Notes: generated by a model not told the origin, from the letters alone. 64,000 nucleotides of DNA from Mesorhizobium sp. (GCA_004017535.1 SAJS01000019.1:1-64000), one strand, 5' to 3'. Positions 46,222 through 55,791 are shown, counted from the first letter of the stretch. Translations and numbers: made by a program.

Positions 46222-46608
46222 GTGTGCGTCGAAAGTGGCCTTCTTTGGGCTGACTTCGTAGAAATGTTCCAGGGCTCGCATCCAGCGCCGAAGATCCTCG
46301 TGATGTCAACGTGCTGCGGAGCATCATCGGGGTTGGGACGTGCGTTTTCGAGATCGATCAACCGTCCGAAGTTGATCATTGGTTCGAGTGACGCGCGCTA
46401 TTTCGACGACTATGTCGCCGCGTGGGCTTTGCTCTATCGGCGACTGAATTGCAAGGACATCGACATCGAAGCCATGCAGCAGGTTCTTGATGAGATATGC
46501 GCGGTCGTGGATAAAAGTTTCCGCTACCTTGGCTGGGATGACGAGAGAGAGCGCTACGTTCGATACCCTCGCAAGAGAGCCCGCTTCGACGTCGTGGAGC
46601 GTGAGTAG
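46222..46608 (+). CDS. Hypothetical protein, possibly truncated
   Basis: A 128-residue frame. It contains PAPKILVMSTCCGASSGLGRAF, which loosely recalls the active-site strand of caspase-like peptidases, then an aromatic-rich helical part (WALLYRRLNCKDIDIEAMQQ) and a basic tail. The start is not clear (46222, or ATG 46264 at MFQGSH). No function is assigned; the caspase resemblance is weak and not relied on. Confidence 0.45.
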   Translation: MCVESGLLWADFVEMFQGSHPAPKILVMSTCCGASSGLGRAFSRSINRPKLIIGSSDARYFDDYVAAWALLYRRLNCKDIDIEAMQQVLDEICAVVDKSFRYLGWDDERERYVRYPRKRARFDVVERE

Positions 46609-46891
46609 TATGCGCAAGGGTTCCAGGTGGAATGTGGCGATCGATGCGGCGCGGCCGTGGCTGACCAGCGTCGCGAGTGTCTCGCTTGCTGGCGGCGATC
46701 TGCGCGGCTGCGCGGCCAAAGGGCGGGATCGGTTAGCCGCATCCACCTCTGAGCGCTTTGAGTGCTTCGTTGCCGATCGATGCGAATCTCCCGGCCCAGC
46801 GCCTTTAGGCAATGCGGCGGCCACGGAGCTCATGTCACTCGGCTCAGTTCCACCGTTACACGAGGATAGGCGACCGGATGGCGGCACGCTG

Positions 46892-48070
46892 ATGGGCTCT
46901 GACGATAATTTTGACATCGTTGTCGTTGGAGCCGGCCCGGTCGGCCTTTCGTTCGCTGCGTCGCTTGCCCAAAGCGAACTCAAGGTGGCAGTTGTTGAAC
47001 AGAACACATTCGATAGTCTGGCGAATCCGGCTTTCGATGGTCGCGAAATCGCGCTGACCAACGCTTCGATCAGAACCCTTCGCGAGCTCGGCGCCTGGGA
47101 TGTCATCCCGGCTTCGGACAAATCAGCACTTCAAGGCGCGCGCGTGCTCAACGGCTCGAGCGCATTCGCTCTTCGTTTCGATCCTCCCAGCAACTCTGGA
47201 GAACCGCTGGGGGTTTTGGTTCCAAATTGCCGGATCCGCGAGGCGCTGTTCAAAATCGTCCGCTTGCAGGATCGCGCCCGGCTGTTGTGCGGCCACTCGG
47301 TCGTCGATGCAACAAACAGCCAAGAAGGAGCAGTCGTAACGCTCTCTAATGGCGCGCGTTTAACTGCTCGGCTGGTTGTTGCCGCGGATTCGCGTTTGTC
47401 CGCCACGCGTGATCTGCTAGGCATCGGCGCCGATATCAACCGGCTTGGCCACTCGATGCTGATTTGCCGAGTGAGGCACGAGCGCGCCCACCACCAGATC
47501 GCCATCGAATGGTTCGATCACCATCAGACGATAGCGATGTTGCCCCTCGCGGAGGGCATGTCGTCGCTGCTGCTCACATTGCGCTCAAACGAGGCCTATA
47601 GACTGCTTGCCTTCGATGATGATTTGTTCCTGTCGGAGTTGACGAAACGGTGTCGAGGGCGCCTTGGAAAAATGACCTTGGCAAGCAAGCGCCACACCTA
47701 TCCGCTGGTCACGACCTGGGCGCACAAATTCCGGGCGCCGAGCGCCGCACTCATCGGCGACGCTGCCATCGGCATGCACCCGGTGACCGCTCACGGATTC
47801 AACATCGGTCTCAGCAGCCAGAAGCAACTCGCCCGTGGAATCATGACTGCGTGCCGCGACGGCCGCAATGTTGGCGACCCCGACATGCTGCATATATACG
47901 AAAGGCGGCTGCGCCTGTCGGCGGCGCCGCTCTACCATGCAACGAACATATTGATTGGACTCTACTCCAGAGACCACCTGGCGGCACGGCTTGCAAGGCA
48001 TCTGGGGCTTCGCTTTGCCCAACATGTTCCCCTTGTCCGGCATGGGATATCGGCGGAGCTCCAGCGGTGA
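46892..48070 (+). CDS. ubiM: UbiM-like FAD-dependent ubiquinone hydroxylase
   Basis: A 392-residue flavoprotein of the UbiH/Coq6 family that hydroxylates the ubiquinone ring. The dinucleotide site is VVVGAGPVGLSFA at about 9-21, and the second FAD motif GDAAIGMHPVTAHGFNIGL near 288-306 is typical of the UbiM branch. The frame is open upstream to 46487, but conserved sequence begins at about MGSDDNFDIVV (ATG 46892). It follows the fix block, so it may adjust quinone supply for microaerobic respiration; this is inference. Upstream 46609-46891 holds no separate gene. Confidence 0.82.
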   Translation: MGSDDNFDIVVVGAGPVGLSFAASLAQSELKVAVVEQNTFDSLANPAFDGREIALTNASIRTLRELGAWDVIPASDKSALQGARVLNGSSAFALRFDPPSNSGEPLGVLVPNCRIREALFKIVRLQDRARLLCGHSVVDATNSQEGAVVTLSNGARLTARLVVAADSRLSATRDLLGIGADINRLGHSMLICRVRHERAHHQIAIEWFDHHQTIAMLPLAEGMSSLLLTLRSNEAYRLLAFDDDLFLSELTKRCRGRLGKMTLASKRHTYPLVTTWAHKFRAPSAALIGDAAIGMHPVTAHGFNIGLSSQKQLARGIMTACRDGRNVGDPDMLHIYERRLRLSAAPLYHATNILIGLYSRDHLAARLARHLGLRFAQHVPLVRHGISAELQR

Positions 48071-48324
48071 TACTGCACCAGCAGTCGCATTTTTGCGCGT
48101 GCTGGGCGAGCGATGGGAGAGAGTGCATGATGCACCGGAGTAATCCTGCTCCCCGACGCTGATCTCCGATTGAAGAATTAACCCGTCCTTCAGGGGGGCT
48201 GCATAGGCTGCGGACAAGCAGGAGTAAGCAAGCTGACCCGTCCAGCCTTGGAAAAGAAGATCCGCTGGAGGCGAGAATCCTTCAGGACCAGCTCGCTGAT
48301 CTGAGGGCAGGCCTTTTCGTCTCA

Positions 48325-50147
48325 ATGCCGATAAGCATTGTGCTGTCCGGGCTGATTTTGACCGTGCAGGCCCTTTCCGGGAACGGTCTTGCTGGCGCGG
48401 CCTGGTTTTCGGTCGTTAATGCGATAAATGCCGCCCGCCTTGCACTCGCCCGTCATCAGCTGAAGGAACCCGGAGTCCAGGATGATCTGACACGGGTTTG
48501 GCTGCGGCTTCGCTGGTTTGGCAGGCTTGCTCTTCTGGCGGGATTCACCTGGTCATTCCTTGCCATCCTAACGGCTGGATACACGACGTCTCAAGCATCG
48601 CTGCATCTAATAATTCTGGCGGGCATTTCAGCTGGCGCGGTCACGTACGGCAGCTCATATGCTGCGGCAGCGATATGCTTCATCACACCGCCACTCCTCA
48701 TTGCCGCCGCATGTTTGCTGACGAAGGGAGCCCCGGAAAACTACATTCTGGCTTTTGCCGTCCTGCTTTTCGAGGGCGGCCTGGTTCGATCCTCGTTCGT
48801 TGGACAAGCGCGCTTCCGTGACGCGAGCCGCCTGAGACATCAAGCCGAGCGGCTTGCCGCGGAAATGGAGCGCAATTCCAGGGAGGACCATCTTACCGCG
48901 CTCCTCAACAGGCGGGGCCTCGAACATGCAATCGATCAGTTTGAGAACACCGATGGACCCTTTGTGGCCATGCTGATTGATCTGGACGGGTTCAAATCTG
49001 TCAACGGTACCTACGGTCACAGAACGGGTGACGAGCTGCTTGCCAGGATCGCCCGCCGAATAGAGGAAGAAGCACCGGAGGGCTCAACGCTCGCCCGCAT
49101 CGGTGGGGATGAATTCGTGCTGGTTTTTTCTTCGCGAAAGAATTCTCCTTCTCCCACCAATCTCGCGTCCAATCTCATAGCCAAGCTTGCTCGCCCCTAT
49201 CCTGGGATCGCATCCGTCCGCATTGGAGCGTCTATAGGAATCTACTTGGCTGAAAACCCCGGACTGACGGAAATGTTGTTGCGGGCCGACATCGCCCTTT
49301 ACACAGCTAAGCGCCGCGGCAGGAATGAATTTTGTCTGTTCGGTGCCGAGCTAGCCCGGGAACTGCAACGCCGCCAGTCAATCGAACGCGATCTTCATTC
49401 GGCGATAACGATGAGAAGCTTGGTCGCTTGGTTTCAGCCAATCGTAAGACTCGAAACTGAAGCGTCGTCGGTTTTGAAGCCTTGCTAAGATGGTCTCACC
49501 CGCTTCACGGTCCCATTTCTCCGCCCGAGATCATGACAGCGGCACGCGAAACTGGAATGCTTCAGCTGCTAACTCAAACGGTATTCGCCGACTGTTGCGC
49601 TCTTATCGAGGGCTTGGTCAAAGCTGACCGTCGTGATGTTCGTGTGGCGATGAATGTTTCACCGCGCGAGTTGGAAGCTGGCGATATTGACGAGATGATT
49701 CTTAATGGTCTGGCGGCAAAAGACCTCCCTGCAACGATGTTCGACATCGAGATTACCGAAGAAGCCCCAGTGGATCCGGACAGAGTGGATGAAAAGCTCG
49801 GCCAGCTTTCACATGCTGGCATTTCTATCGCGCTCGAGGACTTCGGCACCGGTTTTTCGACGTTGGCATCGCTCAAGGACAGTCGGATCAGGAAAGTGAA
49901 AATAGATCAGGGCTTCATTCGCGGCTTAGCCAAGTCCCGGGAGAATCGGCTGCTTGTCAAAGCGGTGATTGACCTTGGTAGGACGCTCGGGATCGAGGTC
50001 ATGGCCGAGGGCGTTGAAACAGAGGCAGATCGGCAAACTCTGTACAAGCTTGGCTGCAGAACCGCGCAGGGCTTCCTGTTCTCTAAGGCAGTGCCTCTCC
50101 ATTTGGCACTTGATTCGGTAGTAAAAGAGCACGCGAAGGAGTTGTGA
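48325..50147 (+). pseudogene. GGDEF-EAL cyclic-di-GMP enzyme gene broken by a frameshift
   Basis: Two adjacent frames make one protein. The first (48325-49488) has five or six membrane segments (1-170), then a diguanylate cyclase domain with an intact RIGGDEFVLVF. It runs into a stop just after FQPIVRLETE. The second frame continues with VVGFEALLRWSHP (read in the shifted frame from about 49462), the EAL motif, and the rest of the phosphodiesterase domain (FDIEITEEAP, LEDFGTGFSTLASL, KVKIDQGFI). The shift is near 49455-49465. A sequencing error is the alternative. The N terminus is also uncertain, since similar residues continue upstream of 48325 without a start codon. Confidence 0.8.
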
Positions 50148-50334
50148 CCGGCCTCTCCGTCCGTGCTGCTCGCGGAACTTTCATGTGGGGTGGACCTGAC
50201 GCGCGAAAGCCGTTTCGGACGGTAGAGTTATTACGGGGGCGAAACTGAGCACGTGGTTTGGATAGCAGCAATCCGGTCCACCGGCGCACATGCAGCGGCT
50301 TCATACAAGCGTTCAAGTTGCGAGATGAGCTTGA

Positions 50335-50562
50335 GTGAACGACGTCGGAGAATTGCGTCCCTTGGACGCTGGTTTCGCGGTTCCCGTAGGATTCGATTAC
50401 GGGAAGCGTTCTTGGCTGCTTCTCGGCTCAGCGCTCATCTGGATGAACAACGTACCCGCGGTCAAGGTTTTCGCGACCTCAACCCAGTCACCATCCCGCA
50501 ACAGCAGCGGTCGGGTCCTGATCAAGCGCTCAGCCTCAGCACAGGTGCTGGAGCAACGGTAG
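50335..50562 (+). CDS. Doubtful hypothetical protein
   Basis: A 75-codon frame with GTG start, giving LRPLDAGFAVPVGFDYGKRS, WLLLGSALIW and a Ser/Arg-rich tail. The first 45 residues look protein-like in composition. No ribosome site or family is evident. Confidence 0.3.
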   Translation: MNDVGELRPLDAGFAVPVGFDYGKRSWLLLGSALIWMNNVPAVKVFATSTQSPSRNSSGRVLIKRSASAQVLEQR

Positions 50563-50710
50563 AGCGCGGAAAACGTGTATCGGAATGCGCTGGCTCACCA
50601 TAGGAAGCTGCCACGGCATGTCGAATGTCCCCAGGGGGCGGGACCGTTCCCTTGCATTTGTCTCGATGACGGGCTCTCAAAGCTAAAGCCAAGAGAGCTT
50701 TATAAAAATC

Positions 50711-50759
50711 GCACCCGATCGGCTGCGCAACGACGACCAGCTGAGGCCCGATCGGGTGC
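50711..50759. repeat. 12-bp inverted repeat
   Basis: GCACCCGATCGG (50711-50722) and CCGATCGGGTGC (50748-50759) are perfect inverted arms with a 25-base spacer. They could form a terminator-like hairpin or a protein-binding site near the element's integration end. Confidence 0.6.
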
Positions 50760-50989
50760 TAAGGTCGTGCCAAAAAAGGCGCGTCACTGTCGCATTTCTA
50801 GCCGGCTTGCGATCGGACGTCATCTCTTGGCGATCGTTGCCCCTTCTCTCAAATGCGCTTAGCGGCGCCGACGGCGAATAGCGCAAGCTTTTCCACCCGT
50901 TTCTACTCCACTACCGAGACTCGTCACCAACCTCCTTTTATTCGCTTCCATATGGCCCATCCTGTCTCCAATCGAGGAGGAGCGCGAAC

Positions 50990-51277
50990 ATGGGCCAAGC
51001 CGTAGAACGTCTCAGTCTCGGGAATTCTTCTGCTCGCCAAACTGCCGTTGTCACCGGCACCATATTTGGCAGGGTGACAGTGAACGACAAGATATCAGGC
51101 GTTCTTGTCTGGGCTGAACTATGCTTGCAAGCCATAACCCAAAAATCGCCGATCCCTTTGAATTCGAGCCGGATGAATGGGTGTTTCAAAATTTTTGGCG
51201 GTTTTAGGCAGAACCCTCCGATGGCCCGCGTACCGGTCAAGCTTCGTGAGCACTTTAGGTTCGTCGATCAGGCATAG
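50990..51277 (+). CDS. Small hypothetical protein
   Basis: A 95-residue frame preceded by a strong ribosome site (GAGGAGG at 50973-50979, then ATG 50990). The product (MGQAVERLSLGNSSARQTAV onward) contains no motif I recognise. The good start signal is the main support. It precedes the next hypothetical gene and lies in the integrase-proximal end of the element. Confidence 0.45.
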   Translation: MGQAVERLSLGNSSARQTAVVTGTIFGRVTVNDKISGVLVWAELCLQAITQKSPIPLNSSRMNGCFKIFGGFRQNPPMARVPVKLREHFRFVDQA

Positions 51278-51288
51278 GTTTGTATCCC

Positions 51289-51624
51289 ATGCCACATGCT
51301 GGCCGTTTGCCTAGTTCGGAAGCCCTCGAGAGGCGTTGCTCGTCTTGGTATGGCGTCGCCCCTTTTTCCGATCCATCGGCCACGGAGCTAGAATGCTGTC
51401 TAGCTGTTGCCGCCTACTTGGTCATCCGGCATGGAGATGCCTATATACCGACCTTCGAAAGGCTGGAATACGAGGTCGAACAAATGCGGCGGAAGCTCGG
51501 AAATCGCGAGCGAGCGCAGCGCGTGCTGGCCACGCTCAACCTAAATGGCTCGGACAGCTGGAGCCGTGAGGTTGGTTCTCAAGGCCTGGATGGCGCCGCA
51601 ATCACATTCGCCCGGGCGGGGTAA
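51289..51624 (+). CDS. Hypothetical protein overlapping the integrase 3' end
   Basis: A 111-residue protein with ATELECCLAVAAYLVIRHGD near the middle and a charged helix (YEVEQMRRKLGNRERAQRVL). A related short segment lies at 34642. Its 3' end overlaps the convergent integrase gene by 23 bases. No function is known. The frame is also open from a TTG at 51280. Confidence 0.5.
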   Translation: MPHAGRLPSSEALERRCSSWYGVAPFSDPSATELECCLAVAAYLVIRHGDAYIPTFERLEYEVEQMRRKLGNRERAQRVLATLNLNGSDSWSREVGSQGLDGAAITFARAG

Positions 51625-52924
51625 AAGCGATTTTTTGAAGCCACTCGCGCTTTTGCGCTAACGAAGGTCCCGCGCCGTATTTGGGCCGGATCCATTTGTG
51701 GCCCATCAGAGAAGCAATTACCTTCTCCGGCGCCTCAACTGCCGTCAGCCGGTCCTCGAAAGTGTGTCGCAGGCTATAAAGACTATGCTCGGAAGTCGGC
51801 AGAAGTTCCTTGCTGGCGAGCACCTTGTTGACGAGCGCTGAAAGTGACGCGGCCTTGTCGCGATAACGAGGAAAGCCGTCCGGATGGAGCTTGATGGCTG
51901 CAAGTGCGCCGCCAACCAAGGGAATGTCACGGGCTGAATGACCGGTCTTCAAGCGACGGCCATTGGGGCGCACCCGCACATGCGGGATTTCTTGATCGAG
52001 GTGGATTGTTTCGGTGGTGAGGTTTGCCGCTTCAGAAAGCCTGAGTCCGGTATCGGCAATCACATAGATTAGATGGCGGGCTTCGTCATTGAGTCCGTCG
52101 AGCGCGCCTTCAGCGAGTATCTTCTCCTGAATGAACTCCGCTGTGAACGCAGCGCGTTGCCCGGGGACGGCGCCGGAAAGACGCAGGTTTCGAAAAACCG
52201 GCTCCAGCTTGAGCTGGTGAGTCAGATCGACGACGCGCAGCATTTTCGAAACATGGCCGATGTCCTTGTTGGCCGTACCGATATCAAGTCCATCCTCAAC
52301 GATCCGCTTTTGCCACCACTCGCGGAACGCGATTGCGTCGTCCCGAGTGAGGCTTGCGATCTCCTTGTCGCCAATGACTCCAACCAGATTGGCAACTGCG
52401 CGCTTTTTGGGGTTACGCCATTTCTTGATTTGGTTAGGCGACATGGTCAGCAAGTTCTGTTGCTCGATCGTCTCGAATTCCTTGATAAGACCGCTCAGGC
52501 GGACCGCTGGCCGCTTCTCCCCACCCATGACGGCCGAGACGTCCTGCGCGTCCTCGATCGATTTTTTGTCGAGGAGCAGCTTGATACGGGCCATGAGTTC
52601 GTCGAGCGGCCCCGCTGCTAGTTCCTCGTTAGAGCGATAGGCCAATCCAAATGACCGCGCGCGCTTCCTCGCGGCTTCGAAACGCAGCCCCGCCTCGGCG
52701 GATTGGCCTTCCCGCAGTCTACGCCAATACGCCTCCAGCCCCGCGCCGAGGCTTTGCACTGCATCTCGCGCCCGTACACCGCGGGGATCGTCAGCCACGG
52801 CGACGCCCGTGGAAATGCGTACTAGGCAGCGGCGATCAAACGCCGCGAATTCCTTCGGCACCCTGCGGACGAGATACCAGATGCCTTCACGTTTATGCGG
52901 CTTTGGCGCTGCGGAACGTCGCAT
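51602..52924 (-). CDS. intS: Tyrosine recombinase (ICE integrase, IntS-type)
   Basis: A 440-residue phage-type integrase. The catalytic domain fills about residues 250-430: Arg in TGLRLSEAANLT, HSLYSLRHTF (His and Arg), a second His in MGHK and the Tyr in RPKYGAGPS. The N-terminal 170 residues carry the arm/core-binding domains. It is read away from the tRNA-Ser gene whose 3' end is 115 bases upstream, the usual placement for tRNA-targeting integrases. With the RdfS-like factor at 3369 it should catalyse excision and insertion. Confidence 0.92.
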   Translation of the reverse strand: MRRSAAPKPHKREGIWYLVRRVPKEFAAFDRRCLVRISTGVAVADDPRGVRARDAVQSLGAGLEAYWRRLREGQSAEAGLRFEAARKRARSFGLAYRSNEELAAGPLDELMARIKLLLDKKSIEDAQDVSAVMGGEKRPAVRLSGLIKEFETIEQQNLLTMSPNQIKKWRNPKKRAVANLVGVIGDKEIASLTRDDAIAFREWWQKRIVEDGLDIGTANKDIGHVSKMLRVVDLTHQLKLEPVFRNLRLSGAVPGQRAAFTAEFIQEKILAEGALDGLNDEARHLIYVIADTGLRLSEAANLTTETIHLDQEIPHVRVRPNGRRLKTGHSARDIPLVGGALAAIKLHPDGFPRYRDKAASLSALVNKVLASKELLPTSEHSLYSLRHTFEDRLTAVEAPEKVIASLMGHKWIRPKYGAGPSLAQKREWLQKIAFTPPGRM

Positions 52925-53038
52925 TATCTTTCTCTAATGTTACACAGTTTGTTACACAGTCTAAGATAAGTTTCGCTTCGCGCTGGTCAAGCGCAACAAG
53001 GAAGCTTTTGAAAGGAAACGATTATTATGGAAGCTAAA

Positions 53039-53128
53039 TGGCGGAGAGGGAGGGATTCGAACCCCCGATACCCTTGCGAGTATGCCGCATTTCGAGTGCG
53101 GTGCATTCGACCACTCTGCCACCTCTCC
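53039..53128 (-). tRNA. tRNA-Ser (anticodon CGA)
   Basis: On the minus strand the sequence starts GGAGAGGTGGCAGAGTGGTC and ends CTCTCC-G-CCA, with the CCA encoded. The anticodon stem GCACTCGAAATGC gives CGA, and the long variable arm (CATACTCGCAAGGGTATCG) is typical of serine tRNAs. The T loop GGTTCGAATC is intact. Its 3' end faces the integrase, so the att core probably lies at 53039-53060 and the tRNA is restored by the element. Confidence 0.95.
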
Positions 53129-53456
53129 GCGAGGTCATGGTCGGCCGTTGCCGGCGCGGCGCACTAGATAACGGCTGACTGCTGGAGTTACAAGGCCCTA
53201 TTCGAGCGAATTCCAGCTTCCGCGAAAAGCAGCGGCGACGGCGCGCCCGCCTCCTTTGCCTGCGGCATGGCTCGGCGTCTCGTCTGGGGCAGGCCTGTTC
53301 GCCTTGACTCCAACGCAACCTTCGGTTAGGGACAGCCCGCATTCGGCGTGGAGGCTCTTCCGCGCCGCTTGTTTTTTGAACCCGCAGACTGACAAAAAGA
53401 CGGCCGAACCGCCCGAGGCGGTTCATCGAGGCCGACCGAACAGCGAAAGGCAAAAA
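53129..53456. other. Intergenic leader of rplU
   Basis: About 330 bases of chromosomal DNA between the tRNA promoter side and rplU. It must hold the tRNA-Ser promoter (minus strand) and the rplU promoter (plus strand). No motif could be fixed with confidence. Confidence 0.5.
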
Positions 53457-54152
53457 ATGTTCGCAGTCATCAAAACGGGCGGCAAGCAGTATCGCGTCGC
53501 CGCCAACGATCTCCTGAAGATCGAGAAACTCGAAGCCAAGGTCGGCGATATCGTCGAGATCGGCAATGTGCTCGCGCATGGCGAGGGCGAGAATGTCACC
53601 TTCGGCGCGCCGTTCGTCGATGGCGCCATGGTCACGGCGGAAGTCGTCGAGCAGGGCAAGAACCGCACCGTCATCGCTTTCAAGAAGCGCCGCCGCCAGA
53701 ATTCGCGCCGCAAGATCGGCCATCGCCAGCTTTTGACCACCGTCCGGATCGCCGAGATCCTGCTGGGTGGCGCCAAGCCGTCGAAGAAGGCTGCCGCGAA
53801 GCCGGAAGCCAAGGCAGAGGCGAAGGCTGAAGTCGCCGCCGAGGCGAAGGCCGATGTGGCTGGCAAGGAGCCGAAGGCCAAGAAGGAAACCAAGGCCGAG
53901 GCCGCTTCCGGCGAAGAGGCCAAGGCCGCGCCGCTGTTCAAGGCGCCGAAAGGCGAGCCGGACGACCTGACCGTGATCAAGGGCATCGGCCCGGTCGCGG
54001 CGAAGGACCTCGCCGAGCAGGGCATCATCACCTTCGCTCAGCTCGCCAAGCTCACCGACAAGGATGTCGCCAAGATCGACGAGCACATGCCGTTCAGCGC
54101 CGACCAGATCAAGGACTGGCGCGAGCAGGCCAAGGAACTGGCGAAGAAGTAA
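53457..54152 (+). CDS. rplU: 50S ribosomal protein L21 with long C-terminal extension
   Basis: A 231-residue protein. Residues 1-102 are a normal L21 ([32 protein letters not shown]). A Lys/Ala/Glu-rich linker (about 104-160) leads to a helix-hairpin-helix-like unit ([20 protein letters not shown]) near 172-215. Such extensions occur in Rhizobiales L21. Their purpose is not known. Start ATG 53457 follows GAAAGG. Confidence 0.96.
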   Translation: MFAVIKTGGKQYRVAANDLLKIEKLEAKVGDIVEIGNVLAHGEGENVTFGAPFVDGAMVTAEVVEQGKNRTVIAFKKRRRQNSRRKIGHRQLLTTVRIAEILLGGAKPSKKAAAKPEAKAEAKAEVAAEAKADVAGKEPKAKKETKAEAASGEEAKAAPLFKAPKGEPDDLTVIKGIGPVAAKDLAEQGIITFAQLAKLTDKDVAKIDEHMPFSADQIKDWREQAKELAKK

Positions 54153-54157
54153 TTTTT

Positions 54158-54177
54158 CCGGCGACGATCGTCGCCGG
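54158..54177. repeat. Perfect 20-bp palindrome between rplU and rpmA
   Basis: CCGGCGACGATCGTCGCCGG lies five bases after the rplU stop. It can fold into a hairpin but has no T-run after it, so partial termination or message stabilisation is possible. Confidence 0.7.
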
Positions 54178-54251
54178 TACGGACTTGAAACGGAACGCGA
54201 ACGCGTTCATAAGACCATTCAAGCGCCTCAGGGCGCATCGGAGTTAGTCAA

Positions 54252-54521
54252 ATGGCACACAAGAAAGCTGGCGGTTCGTCGCGCAATGGTCGCGATTCGC
54301 ACTCCAAGCGTCTGGGCGTGAAGAAGTTCGGCGGCGAAGCCGTCATCGCCGGCAACATCATCATTCGTCAGCGCGGCACGCAATGGCATCCGGGCACCAA
54401 CGTTGGCATGGGCACGGACCACACCCTTTTTGCTCTCGAAGCCGGCGCAGTCACCTTCAACAAGAAAGCCAACGGCCGAACCTACGTATCGGTGAACCCG
54501 ATTACCAAAGCAGCGGAGTAG
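54252..54521 (+). CDS. rpmA: 50S ribosomal protein L27
   Basis: An 89-residue ribosomal protein with the conserved start [20 protein letters not shown] and the internal [20 protein letters not shown]. Its N-terminal tail reaches the peptidyl-transferase centre. It is read together with rplU. Confidence 0.98.
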   Translation: MAHKKAGGSSRNGRDSHSKRLGVKKFGGEAVIAGNIIIRQRGTQWHPGTNVGMGTDHTLFALEAGAVTFNKKANGRTYVSVNPITKAAE

Positions 54522-54590
54522 CCGGTTCCGCACCATAACACCGGCGCCCATCTCGGGAACCGGTGTCTGGCCAGGCCAGGAAAAGGATCA

Positions 54591-54627
54591 GGAGAGATGG
54601 GCTCGCCCTCTCTCCTTTTTCATTTTT
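54591..54627 (+). terminator. Rho-independent terminator after rpmA
   Basis: GGAGAGATGGG and the complementary CCCTCTCTCC (with one bulged or unpaired base) form a stem around a CTCG-type loop, followed by TTTTTCATTTTTT. This ends rplU-rpmA transcription just before the acetyltransferase gene. Confidence 0.85.
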
Positions 54628-54647
54628 TCTTGCCCTGGAGGACTAAA

Positions 54648-55235
54648 ATGGTTGCCGAAGCGGAAGACACCGAAGACGAAAGTTACGCGATCGATTGCCC
54701 GGCGCTGGCCACCGAGCGGCTGGTCATGCGCGCTCCGCGCGAAAACGATCTCGAGCAACTCGTCACGCTTGCCGACAACCGACATGTCGCCGAAATGCTG
54801 GCCCGCATGCCGCACCCCTATGGCGAGGCCGAGGGCCGCACCTTCCTTGCCATGGCGGCGTCGCGGCGCGCCGGCATCGTCTATGCGCTGACGCTCAGGG
54901 ACAGCGATACTTTCGTTGGCTGCGCCGGCCTGAACACGACCGACCGCGGCCTGGAGCTCGGCTACTGGATCGGCGAGCCCTATTGGAAGCGCGGCTACGC
55001 CACCGAGGCCGCGCATGCGCTGGTCGACCTCGCCTTCCAGCGGACCTCGATCCAGGTGCTGCACGCCTCGACCCGGGTGATCAATCCGGCCTCGCGGCGA
55101 GTGATCCACAAATGCGGCTTCCAGTATGCCGGCCAGGGCATGCTGAATTCGATCGTCGCTGGCCAGGTGCCGGTCGAGCGCTATCGGCTCGACAGGAAGA
55201 CATGGAACAGTCTCCGCAACTGGATCCACTATTGA
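54648..55235 (+). CDS. GNAT acetyltransferase, RimJ/RimL type
   Basis: A 195-residue N-acetyltransferase. It starts with TERLVMRAPRENDLEQLV at about 22-39, typical of RimJ/RimL enzymes that acetylate ribosomal-protein N termini. The acetyl-CoA part contains LELGYWIGEPYWKRGYATEAAHAL. The start is the ATG at 54648 with ribosome site GGAGGA. The precise substrate cannot be read from sequence. Confidence 0.9.
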   Translation: MVAEAEDTEDESYAIDCPALATERLVMRAPRENDLEQLVTLADNRHVAEMLARMPHPYGEAEGRTFLAMAASRRAGIVYALTLRDSDTFVGCAGLNTTDRGLELGYWIGEPYWKRGYATEAAHALVDLAFQRTSIQVLHASTRVINPASRRVIHKCGFQYAGQGMLNSIVAGQVPVERYRLDRKTWNSLRNWIHY

Positions 55236-55257
55236 TGGATGACGCCGGTCAAGCCAA

Positions 55258-55791
55258 ATGGTCGATGACAGCAACGACATTGAAACGATCGCGATCGCGC
55301 CGATAGCGCCGAGTCACATCGAAAGCTTTCATCGCGCTCTCGATCTCGTTGCGCGTGAGCGGAAGTATTTGTCGTTCCTCGAAGCGCCGCCACTCGATCA
55401 AACCCGGCGCTTCGTCTTGGACCGTATCGCGGCGGGCGATCCTGGCTTCGTTGCCGTCGTTCGCGGCGAGGTCGTCGGCTGGTGCGATATCTCACGCCTT
55501 GAACGGCCCATCCATGCCCATCGCGGCACGCTCGGAATGGGGATCGTTGCAGCCCATCGCGGGCGTGGGCTTGGACTGCGGCTTATAAATGCGACCTTGG
55601 CACAGGCACGCAAGGTCGGCTTTGTCCGCGTCGAGCTGTGGGTGCATGCCGACAATCCCCGCGCCATCGCTCTTTACGACAAGGTCGGGTTTGTCAGGGA
55701 GGGCGTTCAGCGCGACGCCATTTGTATCGACGGACAATACGGCGATACGATCATGATGGCGATCGTCGAACGCGAAAACACAGCCGGATAA
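55258..55791 (+). CDS. GNAT acetyltransferase
   Basis: A 177-residue acetyltransferase with the acetyl-CoA loop GMGIVAAHRGRGLGLRLINA at about 93-112 and the C-terminal HADNPRAIALYDKVGFVREG. It follows the first acetyltransferase by 22 bases, probably in one message. The substrate is unknown. Confidence 0.88.
   Translation: MVDDSNDIETIAIAPIAPSHIESFHRALDLVARERKYLSFLEAPPLDQTRRFVLDRIAAGDPGFVAVVRGEVVGWCDISRLERPIHAHRGTLGMGIVAAHRGRGLGLRLINATLAQARKVGFVRVELWVHADNPRAIALYDKVGFVREGVQRDAICIDGQYGDTIMMAIVERENTAG

Larger units (their letters stand above)
50148..50989. other. Gap with one doubtful small gene and an inverted repeat
   Basis: About 840 bases of integrase-proximal DNA. Apart from a doubtful frame at 50335 and the inverted repeat at 50711, I see no gene, transposase relic or known regulatory site. 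Confidence 0.45.
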
